Part shown: positions 24,978 to 34,140 of the stretch, in pieces
How positions within the stretch are numbered: position 1 is the stretch's first letter
Layout of the letters: every line of letters starts with the position of its first letter
Assembly (NCBI GenBank): GCA_002030045.1
Contig: LQBI01000030.1
Location: 62,001-126,000, forward strand
Reading direction: 5' to 3'
Length of the DNA: 64,000 nt
From: Candidatus Aegiribacteria sp. MLS_C
Lineage (GTDB): Bacteria; Fermentibacterota; Fermentibacteria; Fermentibacterales; JCC-6
The notes under the pieces: generated by a model
What the model saw: only the letters and a program-made list of their open reading frames with translations
Database searches by the model: none
Told to the model about the DNA's origin: nothing
Program-made: the position numbers and the translations under genes

Positions 24978-26372
24978 ATGGGTCTCGCCTTGATATGCCT
25001 GGTACTCCTCGTGGCCATGTTCATGAAGCACTTCGCGGCCGCGGCCGCCCTGCTGGCGGTCCCCGGTATCCTGTTCCTGCTGGTCGGCGCCCCGGTCAGG
25101 GTCCTTATGACCGTATTCGCCGTCCAGATAGTCTTCACGGTGACCCAGCTCAGCGCCGTCACCTTCCAGATCGGTTTCGTTCCTCTTCGAGTGGACGACA
25201 TGCTCACCTTTCTCTTCCTCTGGCTGTGGCTGCTCTCCATTCCCGACGGATCAATGAAGGGACTGCGGCCGGGGCTGCAGGGATACCTCATAATCGCCTA
25301 CCTCCTGCTGTTCATCTATTCGTTCCAGATGGGAAGGGCCGCGGGGAACGAGATGCTCAACATCGGCTACCAGGTGCTTCCCTACGGCGCCTACATCACC
25401 TACTTCCCCCTTCTCTGGATACTGTCGGACCCGAAGAACCGGAGGCTGCTCTGGCGGACCCTCCTGGTCTCGGCGGTTGCAGGGGGAGTGATATACACCA
25501 TCAAGGGGTACATGAAGGCGGGCGAGGAGGTTTACATAAGGGAGACCACCGGGGTCAGAATAGCTACCAGGCAGCCCAATGCCATCGGAGCGGTGATGCT
25601 TGTCTACATGGGCACTCTCTGGAAGGACTGGAGGAACAGGCCCTCCCTCGTTGCTGTGATCCCTTCCCTGATACTCATGGGCATGGCCATCATTCTGTCC
25701 CAGACCAGGGGCATCTGGGGCGGTTTCGTGCTTGCCATGGCGTCGGCATGGATCCTGAACCTCTTCAGGCGGAAGGACAACGTGAGGCTGGGAAGGAAGC
25801 TGGTGGTATCCATAACCGTGACCGCCGTTCTCCTCATCATCCTGGTCTTCGCAATCTCCGCCATGGGGATCCTGTCGGCCCAGGACATAGCTCAGAGGAC
25901 CAGCGAGACCAGCAGTTTCACCACCAGCGAGTCCACCCTGGCGAGGCTGCTGGCCTGGAACGCCATCCTGGAGGACCTGCACGGCAGGAGCCTGCTCATA
26001 GGCAGGGGACTGGGAGCCACATACACGTCATTCAGGCCGGACATCGGCTCCGTGATGACGGTCCACTACGTTGACAGCTCATATTTCCAGCTGGCCCTGA
26101 ACATGGGTCTCATCGGCGTGGTGGTGTTCACATCCATCTTCGTCGTCGCTCTCTTCAGGGCTGCCAGGCTGTTCGTGAGGACCGAGGACCCGCGGAGGGC
26201 CGGCCTTGCGCTGGGAGTTTTCTGCGCGGTGATCATGCTTCTCTTCGCGTCCGGATTCGCATCCGTCCTTACCAACTACCGCTTCTCGATGCTCTGGGCC
26301 TTTCTCCTGGCCCTTCTGCAGGTGGAGATACTCAGGGAGAGGAAAGGCCGGGCCATTCCGGCGGAAGCCTGA
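24978..26372 (+). CDS. O-antigen ligase/polymerase-like membrane protein
   Basis: A multi-pass inner-membrane protein (464 residues from this start) with about 11-12 hydrophobic helices and one larger periplasmic loop (about 290-350) typical of Wzy/WaaL-like proteins. Late in the protein, LLIGRGLGATYTSF and VHYVDSSYFQLALNMGLIGVVVF match the O-antigen ligase family core (GxGxG...HNxYLxxLxExGxxG). It would polymerise or ligate a surface glycan. The start is uncertain: the frame is open back to a GTG at 24849 inside the previous gene, and the 22 residues before 24978 (RKPDFLRLQGLSRSD...) look like a normal cytosolic head, so a CTG at 24909 or the GTG could be real. Confidence 0.8.
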   Translation: MGLALICLVLLVAMFMKHFAAAAALLAVPGILFLLVGAPVRVLMTVFAVQIVFTVTQLSAVTFQIGFVPLRVDDMLTFLFLWLWLLSIPDGSMKGLRPGLQGYLIIAYLLLFIYSFQMGRAAGNEMLNIGYQVLPYGAYITYFPLLWILSDPKNRRLLWRTLLVSAVAGGVIYTIKGYMKAGEEVYIRETTGVRIATRQPNAIGAVMLVYMGTLWKDWRNRPSLVAVIPSLILMGMAIILSQTRGIWGGFVLAMASAWILNLFRRKDNVRLGRKLVVSITVTAVLLIILVFAISAMGILSAQDIAQRTSETSSFTTSESTLARLLAWNAILEDLHGRSLLIGRGLGATYTSFRPDIGSVMTVHYVDSSYFQLALNMGLIGVVVFTSIFVVALFRAARLFVRTEDPRRAGLALGVFCAVIMLLFASGFASVLTNYRFSMLWAFLLALLQVEILRERKGRAIPAEA

Positions 26373-26498
26373 CGAATCATCGGAGCATTCAGAGCGGCGG
26401 GGTTGACGCGCACTCCTGCTATTCATATCCAGTTTATAGCAAGCTTGAAAAGTATCACTGGTTCTGTGTTCTCTTTCGAAAAGGATGGGTGAGCTCAC

Positions 26499-27581
26499 GT
26501 GGATGCTGAATTCCTTGAGTCGACCTTCGCGGGCAATACGGTACTGAGATGGATTACAGCGGCAGGTATCATGATGGCGGGCGTCATCGTGCTGAAGATA
26601 CTGAAGACCGCCGGTCTTAGATTCCTTGGAAGGCTGGCCCGAAGCACGGATAACTGGGCCGACGACCTGCTGCTGGAGGCTCTGCACAGGACATGTTTCC
26701 TCGCCTATTCAGCCTTTGCCCTTCTTGCCGGCATGCTTGTACTCGACCTGGAGCCGTCCGTCGAGTCGGTGGTCAGGCGGGCGGGAACAGTGATGCTGAT
26801 GCTTCAGACCGGGATCTGGATGCAGGGCATGGTCAGGGGCGTGATCAACCATACAGTTGACCAGCATGACGACAGGAGGAGTTCCACAATGGCGGCGGGC
26901 TTCGCATTCGTTGCCAGGCTGATCATCTGGAGCGTAGTGGGGCTGCTCGTGCTTTCAGCCCTGGGTGTGGAGGTGACGGCGGTCATCGCCGGTCTGGGCG
27001 TGGGCGGCATCGCGGTGGCCCTGGCCGTTCAGGGCATACTGGGAAACCTCTTCGCGTCGCTGTCGATGTATTTCGACCGTCCTTTCGACATAGGGGACTT
27101 CATAATAGTGGACGACTACATGGGGACAGTGGACAGGATCGGACTGCGGACCACCAGGATACGCTCCCTCGGCGGCGAACAGATAGTCTTCGCCAACGAT
27201 GACATAGTGAAGAGCAGGGTGAGGAACTACGCCCGAATGGAGGAGCGCCGCATCGTCTTCTCCTTCGGCATCGAGTACAACCTGCCTGCGGAGAAGGTCG
27301 AGAAAGCGGCGGAGATAGCCCGGGAGGTGATCGAGGGGACACCGGACACGAGGTTCGACAGGGTCCACTTCAAGTCCTACGGAGATTTCTCGCTGGACTT
27401 CGAGGCGGTATACTACGTACTGTCACCTGATTACAACGTATACATGGAGCGCCGGCATGCGATAAACATGGGCATATACAGGAAGTTCGAGGAAGCCGGG
27501 ATACCCTTCGCCTTCCCTACAAGTACGGTCCACCTCCTGGGCAGGGTGGAAATACCGGGACCGATGGTCCCGAATGATTGA
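26499..27581 (+). CDS. Small-conductance mechanosensitive channel (MscS family)
   Basis: A 360-residue inner-membrane channel that opens under membrane tension to release solutes. Four hydrophobic helices precede the pore helix and the conserved block LGVGGIAVALAVQGILGNLFASLSMYFDRPFDIGDFIIVDD, followed by GTVDRIGLRTTRIRSLGGEQIVFANDDIV, the MscS beta domain. The C-terminal alpha-beta domain is complete. A TTGACG at 26403-26408 with a loose TATCCA 17 bases on may be its promoter. The GTG start is the first that gives the full first helix. Confidence 0.92.
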   Translation: MDAEFLESTFAGNTVLRWITAAGIMMAGVIVLKILKTAGLRFLGRLARSTDNWADDLLLEALHRTCFLAYSAFALLAGMLVLDLEPSVESVVRRAGTVMLMLQTGIWMQGMVRGVINHTVDQHDDRRSSTMAAGFAFVARLIIWSVVGLLVLSALGVEVTAVIAGLGVGGIAVALAVQGILGNLFASLSMYFDRPFDIGDFIIVDDYMGTVDRIGLRTTRIRSLGGEQIVFANDDIVKSRVRNYARMEERRIVFSFGIEYNLPAEKVEKAAEIAREVIEGTPDTRFDRVHFKSYGDFSLDFEAVYYVLSPDYNVYMERRHAINMGIYRKFEEAGIPFAFPTSTVHLLGRVEIPGPMVPND

Positions 27582-27641
27582 TGACCGCGCCGCAGGGCTC
27601 TGAAGGAGGAACGGCGTGAATTGGATGGATGGAGGAGTGAC

Positions 27642-28151
27642 ATGGCAAAGGTAGCGGTGATAGTTGACGAGATGTTCGAGGACAGCGAGTACACCGTCCC
27701 GGTGGAAGCCTTCAGGCAAGCCGGCCACGAAGTGGTGAACGTGGGACTGGAGAGGGGGAGGGAGGTAAAGGGCAAGAAGGACTCCACTGCCGTGGTGATA
27801 GACAGTTCAGTGGACGATGTACGGGCTGAGGACTTCGACGCGCTCCTCATACCCGGCGGCTATTCCCCGGACAAACTCCGGGCTCACGAGGGTCCCGTGA
27901 AGTTCGCCAGGGAATTCATGGAGAAGGACAAGCCGGTGTTCATGATCTGCCACGGCGGACAGCTGCTGGTCACCGCCGATGTCCTGAAGGGACGGAGGGT
28001 CACCGGGTGGCGGTCCATCAAGCAGGACCTCAGGAACGCCGGAGCCTCTTACGAGGACAGCGAAGTGGTGGAGGACGGCAACCTTGTCAGCAGCAGGCAG
28101 CCCTCGGACCTGCCGGCCTTCGTGGAGGCATCCCTCAGGCGGCTGGACTGA
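27642..28151 (+). CDS. DJ-1/PfpI family protein
   Basis: A 169-residue protein of the PfpI/YhbO branch of the DJ-1 superfamily, variously described as intracellular proteases or protein/glyoxal deglycases. The nucleophile elbow is VFMICHGGQLLV (Cys followed by His), with the supporting Glu in DEMFEDSEYTVPVEAF and the conserved VRAEDFDALLIPGGYSPDKLR. GGAGGAG lies just upstream of the ATG at 27642. The length is standard. It may protect against carbonyl stress. It lies 60 bases after mscS on the same strand. Confidence 0.9.
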   Translation: MAKVAVIVDEMFEDSEYTVPVEAFRQAGHEVVNVGLERGREVKGKKDSTAVVIDSSVDDVRAEDFDALLIPGGYSPDKLRAHEGPVKFAREFMEKDKPVFMICHGGQLLVTADVLKGRRVTGWRSIKQDLRNAGASYEDSEVVEDGNLVSSRQPSDLPAFVEASLRRLD

Positions 28152-28175
28152 TACCGGCAGGCGGTCTCCAGGCAC

Positions 28176-28204
28176 TTGATAAAAGGGCTGCGGGGAAGTA
28201 TTTT
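28176..28204 (+). promoter_or_regulatory. Candidate sigma70-type promoter for ackA
   Basis: TTGATA (28176-28181), a 17-base spacer and TATTTT (28199-28204) form a plausible -35/-10 pair about 75 bases ahead of the acetate kinase ATG. It is a pattern match only, with -10 conservation of four in six. Confidence 0.35.
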
Positions 28205-28280
28205 CAACGGTGCTTTTCTTCTCGATCCGAAATGCGGTACGACCGGCTGGACCAGCCCAATTCCACTCACGGAGGCCTTC

Positions 28281-29477
28281 ATGAAGATACTTGTCATCAA
28301 CAGTGGAAGCTCTTCCATCAAGTTCAAGCTCATGGACATGGAGAACGAGGACCAGCTGGCCGAGGGTCTGCTGGAGAGGATAGGCCTTCCAGAGGGAAGG
28401 ATCAGGTTCAAGACCGGCGAGGACACCATCATCCTGGAGGAGCCGATCCCGGATCACCGGAAGGGCCTCTCCTTCGTGCTTGATGCCCTCACTCACCCTG
28501 AATACGGTCCCATCGACAGCTACGACGAGATAGGAGCCGTGGGGCACAGGGTGGTACACGGCGGAGAGAAGTTCACCTCCTCTGTTATAATAAACGACGA
28601 TGTGATAGCCGGCATCGAGGAATGCAGCTTCATGGCGCCGCTTCATAATCCTCCCAACCTCCAGGGCATCAGGGCTTCGATGGAGACCCTTTCGAATATT
28701 CCCAATATCGCGGTCTTCGATACCGCGTTCCACCAGACCATGCCCCCGGTCTCCTACATCTACGGCCTGCCCTACAGCATCTTCGAGGAGAAGCGCATGA
28801 GGAGGTTCGGTTTCCACGGCCCCTCCCACCAGTACGTGGCGCAGCAGGCAGCGAAGATGATGTGCAAGCCCCTGGAGGAGCTGTGCATCATCACGTGCCA
28901 CCTGGGCAACGGGAGCAGCCTCACGGCAGTGAAGCACGGCCGGAGTATCGACACAAGCCTGGGTTACGGCACCGCCTGCGGTGTCATGATGGGAACCAGG
29001 TCCGGGGACGTTGATTCAGCGATACTCATCGACCTGGTGGAGAACTACGGCTATTCCATTCAGGACGTGAAGGAGATGGTATACAAGAAGAGCGGCGTAG
29101 CCGGCATCTCCGGCATCTCCAGCGACCAGAGGGATGTGGAGGAAGCCGCCCTCCAGGGGAACGGGAGGGCGCAGCTGGCCCTGGACATGTACGCATCCAC
29201 CGTCCGCAAGTACATCGGGGCCTACGCGGTGACCATGGGAGCCCTTGACGCCATAGTCTTCACTGCCGGCGTGGGCGAGAACGGACCCCAGATGAGGGAG
29301 CGTATCTGCAACGGCCTCGAGGTGCTGGGCGTCAGCCTCGACAGCGAGGCCAACGACTTCAAGGGGCAGCAGAGGGACGTCACCGCCGGGGGCAGCAGGG
29401 TAAGGGTCCTGGTCATACCCACCAACGAGGAACTGATGATAGCACGCGAGACCGACCGTCTCGCAGAAGGGATATGA
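28281..29477 (+). CDS. ackA: Acetate kinase
   Basis: A 398-residue enzyme that interconverts acetyl phosphate + ADP and acetate + ATP, usually the last ATP-forming step of fermentation. It starts MKILVINSGSSSIKFKLMDM (family signature 1) and has signature 2 around FDTAFHQTMPPVSYIYGLP and RRFGFHGPSHQYV. The nucleotide-binding blocks are CHLGNGSSLTAVKHGRSIDTSLGY and the closing FTAGVGENGPQMRERIC. GGAGG sits 6 bases before the ATG. No phosphotransacetylase gene is adjacent. A parvulin gene starts 1 base after the stop. Confidence 0.96.
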   Translation: MKILVINSGSSSIKFKLMDMENEDQLAEGLLERIGLPEGRIRFKTGEDTIILEEPIPDHRKGLSFVLDALTHPEYGPIDSYDEIGAVGHRVVHGGEKFTSSVIINDDVIAGIEECSFMAPLHNPPNLQGIRASMETLSNIPNIAVFDTAFHQTMPPVSYIYGLPYSIFEEKRMRRFGFHGPSHQYVAQQAAKMMCKPLEELCIITCHLGNGSSLTAVKHGRSIDTSLGYGTACGVMMGTRSGDVDSAILIDLVENYGYSIQDVKEMVYKKSGVAGISGISSDQRDVEEAALQGNGRAQLALDMYASTVRKYIGAYAVTMGALDAIVFTAGVGENGPQMRERICNGLEVLGVSLDSEANDFKGQQRDVTAGGSRVRVLVIPTNEELMIARETDRLAEGI

Positions 29478-29478
29478 T

Positions 29479-30261
29479 ATGTATCACAGGATGTTCGCCA
29501 CGGTCCTGGTCGCGATGCTGACGGTGCTTTCCGCCTGCGGCGGCGGTGAAGACTCCACGGAGCCCGACAGCGGCCAGACGACCTCAATGAACGATTCGCT
29601 ATCGGGAACCACGGTTGCGGAGGATCCCGAGATGGTATACGCAAGCCACGTTCTCGTGCCATTCCAGGGATGCATGCAGGCCCCGGCGGACGCCATGGCC
29701 AGGGAGGAAGCGCTCCAGCTTCTCGGTTCTGTCCGGGACAGCATAGAGACCGGGCAGGTAACCTTCGCGGAGGCGGCCTCAAGGCATTCCTCCTGTCCAT
29801 CGTCGGAAGAGGGGGGTTTCCTGGGAGGCTTCATGCAGGGACAGATGGTGCCGGAGTTCGAGGATGTCGCCTTCAACCTGGAGGAGGGCAGTATATCCGA
29901 GGTCTTCGAGACCGGTTACGGGTACCACATAGTCTACCGGGAGCCCGTGGTCAGGGCCAGCCACATTCTCATAGCCTACCAGGGCGCGGAGAGGAGCGCC
30001 GCCACCAGGACCCGGGAAGAGGCGCTGGAACTGGCAGAGGCCCTGAAGGACAGCGTATGGAGCGGCGAGCTGGCCTTCGATGAGGCCGCAAGAAGGTATT
30101 CCGACTGCCCCTCGGGGCAGGAGGGCGGGGACCTGGGACCCTTCTCCAGGCACGTAATGACCCCGGCCTTCGAGGATGCGGCCTTCGGCATCGGCGTGAA
30201 CGACATCTCCGATGTGACCGAGACCCCCTTCGGCTACCACCTGATAATGCGGACCGAGTAG
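29479..30261 (+). CDS. Lipoprotein with two parvulin (PpiC) domains
   Basis: A 260-residue exported peptidyl-prolyl isomerase. The head MYHRMFATVLVAMLTVLSAC carries a lipobox (VLSAC). Two parvulin domains follow, at about 52-155 (YASHVLVPFQGC ... FVTGYGYHIVYREP type) and 156-260 (VRASHILIAYQGAERS ... TPFGYHLIMRTE), each with the CPSxEEGGxLGxF or CPSGQEGGDLGPF loop and an ASRHSSC/ARRYSDC segment. It should aid folding of periplasmic or outer-membrane proteins. AGAAGGG lies before the ATG. Co-transcription with ackA is likely. Confidence 0.9.
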   Translation: MYHRMFATVLVAMLTVLSACGGGEDSTEPDSGQTTSMNDSLSGTTVAEDPEMVYASHVLVPFQGCMQAPADAMAREEALQLLGSVRDSIETGQVTFAEAASRHSSCPSSEEGGFLGGFMQGQMVPEFEDVAFNLEEGSISEVFETGYGYHIVYREPVVRASHILIAYQGAERSAATRTREEALELAEALKDSVWSGELAFDEAARRYSDCPSGQEGGDLGPFSRHVMTPAFEDAAFGIGVNDISDVTETPFGYHLIMRTE

Positions 30262-30334
30262 GGGAGGAACTGGCCGAAGAAAGTCCCGTAGAGGCGGCAG
30301 GGACCGGACCCGCCGCCTCCACCACTATTTAGAG

Positions 30335-30367
30335 ACCCTAAGTATCTCAATATGAAGGACTTAGGGT
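30335..30367. terminator. Stem-loop after the ackA-parvulin operon
   Basis: Arms ACCCTAAG (30335-30342) and CTTAGGGT (30360-30367) pair perfectly over 8 bases with a 17-base loop, about 75 bases after the parvulin stop. There is no U-tract. It could be a terminator or an end structure of the neighbouring IS91 relic. Confidence 0.3.
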
Positions 30368-30623
30368 TATGACTGTCTAAGAGGTCATGAACCGCTGCAC
30401 GTATATGGCACAGTTTTACATCGGATAACCTCATTCTTTTGCTGGAAACAGCTTCAGTTTGACTTAATAAGTACACAATTGTATACATCATCAATATGGA
30501 TGATGGTGAACCGATCTTGAGTGCATGCTTCACTGCATTGTGAATAACACGGATCATGGTCGGCATGGCACCTGACGAGAGGATGGGCCGGCAGGCGCTT
30601 CACCCTTCACCGGGAGGTGAGAG

Positions 30624-31735
30624 GTGGGCGCTTTTTGCGTATATCCGGGAAAATACATACCCAGGCGCCCGAAGGATACCCCTCTGCACAGGTTACTGGA
30701 TTCCCATTACGATGAATTCCGTGATCTGTATGACGAACGCTTCTCAAAACGCTATGGCTTCTGGCGTCCGGTAACCGATGAAGTAGTTGACAAGTATCTG
30801 CAGTGCGGCGATCCTCATTACGGTTTTGCGAGAATCCGATGTAAAAAATGCGGTGCCGAATACCTGAGAACATATTCATGTAAATGCAGGGGCTTCCGGG
30901 ATCTCCCGGGAACCTCATGCTTCTGGCTATACTGGTTTCTGTCCATCCTGTTCGAAGAGGAGGTCGCTGGATCTGGCGGTCTTTCTTGAGGAAGGATTAT
31001 TCAGGCCTGTGCCGCACCGGCACTGGGTGTGGAGTGTTCCAAAGATGCTGAGGCTGCATTTCCTGCACCACAGAAGATTGTTACCAAGACTCTGCAGATG
31101 CGCCTGGAAGTCTCTTACTCTATTCCTTCATGAATCCTTCGATCGCATTGATATCTTTCCCGGCGGCATCCTGGTACCCCAGACCTTCGGAGGTATGGCA
31201 AACTGGAACCCCCACGTTCACGCGCTGATAACCGATGCCTGCTGGGACAGGAAGGGCAATCAGTTCGCAATGTCCAAGATCAGCGATGGTGATCTGAAAG
31301 TCGACGTTTCCGATCCTCTGGAGTGGATAGCCCGAATAACATCACACATTCCCAGGAAAGGTGCCAAACAAATCATCTACTACGGTGCCTACAGCCAGGC
31401 CTGGAGGGGGAGAGAACGCCGCCAGGGCATTTTACCGAAGGTATCAACAGAAGAGGAACCTGCTTCTTCGGTGAAAGACCGTTCTTCATCCTCCAGGCGC
31501 AGAAGACAGCAATGGGCAGTCCTCCTCAAGAAGGTCTGGAACATCGATGCCTTGAAGTGCCCGAAGTTCGGAGGAGAGAGATGAAGGCCGCTTCGCTTCT
31601 AAAGTCATCTCTTTCATAGAGCAGCCATCCATTATCAGGCGTATTCTGAAGCACCTGGATCTCTGGGAAGATCCCAGGCCACCTCCACAACCGCTGGAGA
31701 TGGTCTGCGAACCCTGTGCAGACTATCTTCCCTGA
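30624..31735 (+). pseudogene. IS91-family transposase relic with several lesions
   Basis: Fragments in different frames together give an IS91/IS801-type Y2 transposase. The zinc-binding head is PRRPKDTPLHRLLDSHYDEFRDLYDERFSKRYGFWRPV and FARIRCKKCGAEYLRTYSCKCRGF. After a 43-base insertion (30897-30939) the frame resumes as CPSCSKRRSLDLAVFLEEG and PVPHRHWVWSVPK. The middle has QTFGGMANWNPHVHALITD and DPLEWIARITSHIPRKGAKQIIYYGAYS, with the usual stretch between those two parts missing. The tail (ALKCPKFGGE, then out of frame SKVISFIEQPSIIRRILKHLDLW) ends at 31735. It cannot make an active enzyme. Rolling-circle ends were not identified. Confidence 0.8.
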
Positions 31736-31773
31736 CGGGACGATGTCCCTGAGATAGAGGTCGGGTGAATAAG

Positions 31774-31797
31774 CTACTGACCTTACTACTGACCTTA
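31774..31797. repeat. 12-base tandem duplication
   Basis: CTACTGACCTTA occurs twice head to tail (31774-31785, 31786-31797) just downstream of the IS91 relic, a typical small scar of mobile-element activity or slippage. Confidence 0.6.
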
Positions 31798-31922
31798 TTG
31801 GGCAGGTATATCTCCCGGGCATGGTCTTGTCTCTTTTCAGGGCTTCATCCCTGCTTGACCGCTCGTTTCATTTCTGTATTCTGCAATCAAGCACAATAAT
31901 CAGTGAAAATGATTGAAAATGT

Positions 31923-32089
31923 GGATCATGAAGCGCGATCACGGAGCAACTCACATAAGGTGTGAAATCCAGTTTCCTATTGCTTGCAATAAGGTACCAG
32001 GAATGATGAAAAATGGATTAGAACACGGATCATGAGGCTTGGTTACTGAGCAGTTCATGGATGGTGTGAAATCCAGCTTCCTATTGCTT
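31923..32089. repeat. 63-bp imperfect direct repeat pair
   Basis: Two related 63-base units (31923-31985 and 32027-32089), spaced 104 bases start to start. Both begin GGATCATGA and end with a nearly identical block, GGTGTGAAATCCAG then T or C then TTCCTATTGCTT; the middle is more diverged. They fill the gap between the IS91 relic and the second FG-GAP gene. The rest of 31736-32126 shows no gene. Origin as an element end or an upstream regulatory duplication is unresolved. Confidence 0.7.
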
Positions 32090-32132
32090 CATCGCACGCC
32101 ATCCGCCGGATAAAGTACTCTAGGGGGTGGAA

Positions 32133-33977
32133 ATGCGCAACTACTTCACCTTGCTGATCCTACTGATAACAGCTTTGACGGCCAAATCATCTCTGGCCGC
32201 TACTGAGAATCAGACCGACTGGTCCGGAGGACCAGGTGTCTGGGGTCCGGTGTTATCCTGGGGCAGCGAGTTCAGCTCGTGCCTGAACGTCAACTGGTTT
32301 GATCCCGCAGGCATGCTCGAGTCTCAGTGGATACCTCTGGATGCTCCTATAGAACATCCCGTATCCGGATTGTACGAAGGCGCCCTGGGCCTCAGCAGCA
32401 TGGATTTGGACGGAGACGGCGACCTCGACGTGCTTAGCACCAACGGCAGTGCAGTCCACTGGTGGGCAAACGGCGGTGGAGGGACCAATTGGGACATACG
32501 CGTGATCGATCCCGAATGCATCGAGGCAAGTGCAGTGTCTTTCGGATGTATCGATGATGATCCCCATGTGGACGTACTGGCCAACGATCACTGGGGAATC
32601 AACTGGTACGAGAACGATGGCATCGGTGCAGGATGGGTTGAACACACGGTTGACGAGGCTTTCTATCATGCAGGATTCATCATTACCGGTGATATCGATG
32701 GTGATCTGGATATCGATGTTGTAGCCGCTCAGGATGAGTTCGGAAACGGAGACATCTCCTGGTGGGCAAATGAGGACGGTGGAGCATCCTGGTCCGAGCG
32801 GCCCCTGATAGGCCCTCCATACTACTACGTGACCTCGATCCATATCGCGGACCTGGATGGAGACGGCGATCCGGACGTCCTCGTGTCCTACAGCGAAGAC
32901 GGTACCGGCTGGTTCGAGAACCTCGACGGTTCTGGCACCTTCGGCTATCACGAGATCTGTCTGACATTCACCGATGCACGATCGGTATTCGCTGCGGACA
33001 TTGATGGAGATGCCGACCAGGATGTCCTGGGAGCATCGGGTCTCGGCAACCGGGTTGCCTGGTGGGAGAACCTGGACGGCTCGGGCACATCTTGGCAGGA
33101 GCATGCGATCGAAGATAGCCTCAGCGGAGCATCATCGGTGTACTCCTGCGATCTTGACGAGGACGGGGATAACGATGTGATTGCCGTGGCATCCGGTGCA
33201 GACTGCGTGGTCTGGTTGGAAAACGTAGACGGCGTGGGAAGCAGCTGGATCGAACATATGGTGGATGATACCTTCCCCGGGGCATTCCGCTTGGAAAGCG
33301 GCGATTTCGATGGAGACGGTACCACTGACATAGCTGGTATGGCCTCGGGGACAGCGGTAACTCACTCGATAACCTGGTGGAAGGTTATGGGCTACTCCGC
33401 CACTGCGATCCTCACCTCGTCCGTCCTCGATGTCCAGGAGCCGCCGGAGTGGCAGTACCTTGATTGGTCTGGCATCGAGCCATACGGGACCGACATAGAG
33501 CTTCAGGTCAGAGCATCTAAAGACGCTGCAAACATGGGAGCCTGGTCGAGCAGCCTCATTGCACCGGACAGCCTGGGCGGGATACTCTCAAACGGAGACA
33601 GCCTGTTCCAGTACAGGGTTATCCTCAGCACGACCGACCCGTACCTCACCCCCGTCCTGCAGGATCTGGAGGTGTCCTGGTCGACCTGTACGGGTATCGA
33701 GAACGATGAACCTAGCTCATCCCCTCTCTTCGGAGCGCATCCCAACCCCTCTCCCGGTTCAGTATCGATAATTGTACCCCCCGCATTCATCCCTGACGCC
33801 GAGATCCTCGTCTACGACATCTCCGGCAAGCTCATCAGGAGGTTCACGGACATAGAGACAAATGTAGTGCATTGGGACTGCTGCGGAGAGTCAGGCAGGG
33901 AAGTGCCTTCGGGAGTCTATATCATCCAGGGGATCTCTGAAGAGCAGACACTGAGCCTGAGGCTGGTGAAGATATAG
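32133..33977 (+). CDS. FG-GAP/VCBS-repeat protein with T9SS sorting domain (second copy)
   Basis: A 614-residue secreted protein, paralogous to the one at 12905. The signal peptide is MRNYFTLLILLITALTAKSSLA. About seven repeats follow, with DxDGDGDxD loops (MDLDGDGDLDVLSTN, ADIDGDADQDVLGAS) alternating with WWENLDGSGTSWQEHAI-type strands. A jelly-roll-like section (SSVLDVQEPPEWQYLDWSG) precedes the sorting tail (FGAHPNPSPGSVSIIV, EILVYDISGKLIRRF, SGVYIIQGISEEQTLSLRLVKI). The ATG at 32133 follows AGGGGGTGG. It lies beside transposase debris, so duplication or transfer is possible. Confidence 0.85.
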   Translation: MRNYFTLLILLITALTAKSSLAATENQTDWSGGPGVWGPVLSWGSEFSSCLNVNWFDPAGMLESQWIPLDAPIEHPVSGLYEGALGLSSMDLDGDGDLDVLSTNGSAVHWWANGGGGTNWDIRVIDPECIEASAVSFGCIDDDPHVDVLANDHWGINWYENDGIGAGWVEHTVDEAFYHAGFIITGDIDGDLDIDVVAAQDEFGNGDISWWANEDGGASWSERPLIGPPYYYVTSIHIADLDGDGDPDVLVSYSEDGTGWFENLDGSGTFGYHEICLTFTDARSVFAADIDGDADQDVLGASGLGNRVAWWENLDGSGTSWQEHAIEDSLSGASSVYSCDLDEDGDNDVIAVASGADCVVWLENVDGVGSSWIEHMVDDTFPGAFRLESGDFDGDGTTDIAGMASGTAVTHSITWWKVMGYSATAILTSSVLDVQEPPEWQYLDWSGIEPYGTDIELQVRASKDAANMGAWSSSLIAPDSLGGILSNGDSLFQYRVILSTTDPYLTPVLQDLEVSWSTCTGIENDEPSSSPLFGAHPNPSPGSVSIIVPPAFIPDAEILVYDISGKLIRRFTDIETNVVHWDCCGESGREVPSGVYIIQGISEEQTLSLRLVKI

Positions 33978-34093
33978 AAAGGTGCACGAAGAGTGTGCCA
34001 TATATGTGCCACGGTAATTGATCCGGCAGGCAGCTTAAGGGCCTAATTCGTTCTTATAATTGGATTTAGTGTCCTATCATGGTATAGAGGAGA

Positions 34094-34111
34094 GCGGGCC
34101 CGAAAGCCCGC
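34094..34111. terminator. Stem-loop between convergent genes
   Basis: GCGGGC (34094-34099), loop CCGAAA, GCCCGC (34106-34111): a perfect GC-rich 6-base stem between the FG-GAP gene and the convergent decayed secreted gene. It lacks a clear U-tract on either side. Confidence 0.45.
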
Positions 34112-34140
34112 CTTCCAGAACTATCAGCAGCTTCTGGCCG

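Noticed and set aside
24995-26074. Plus-strand frame inside the O-antigen-polymerase-like gene
   Set aside because: Soluble Arg/His/Gly-rich translation overlapping a clear multi-helix membrane protein; a frame shadow.
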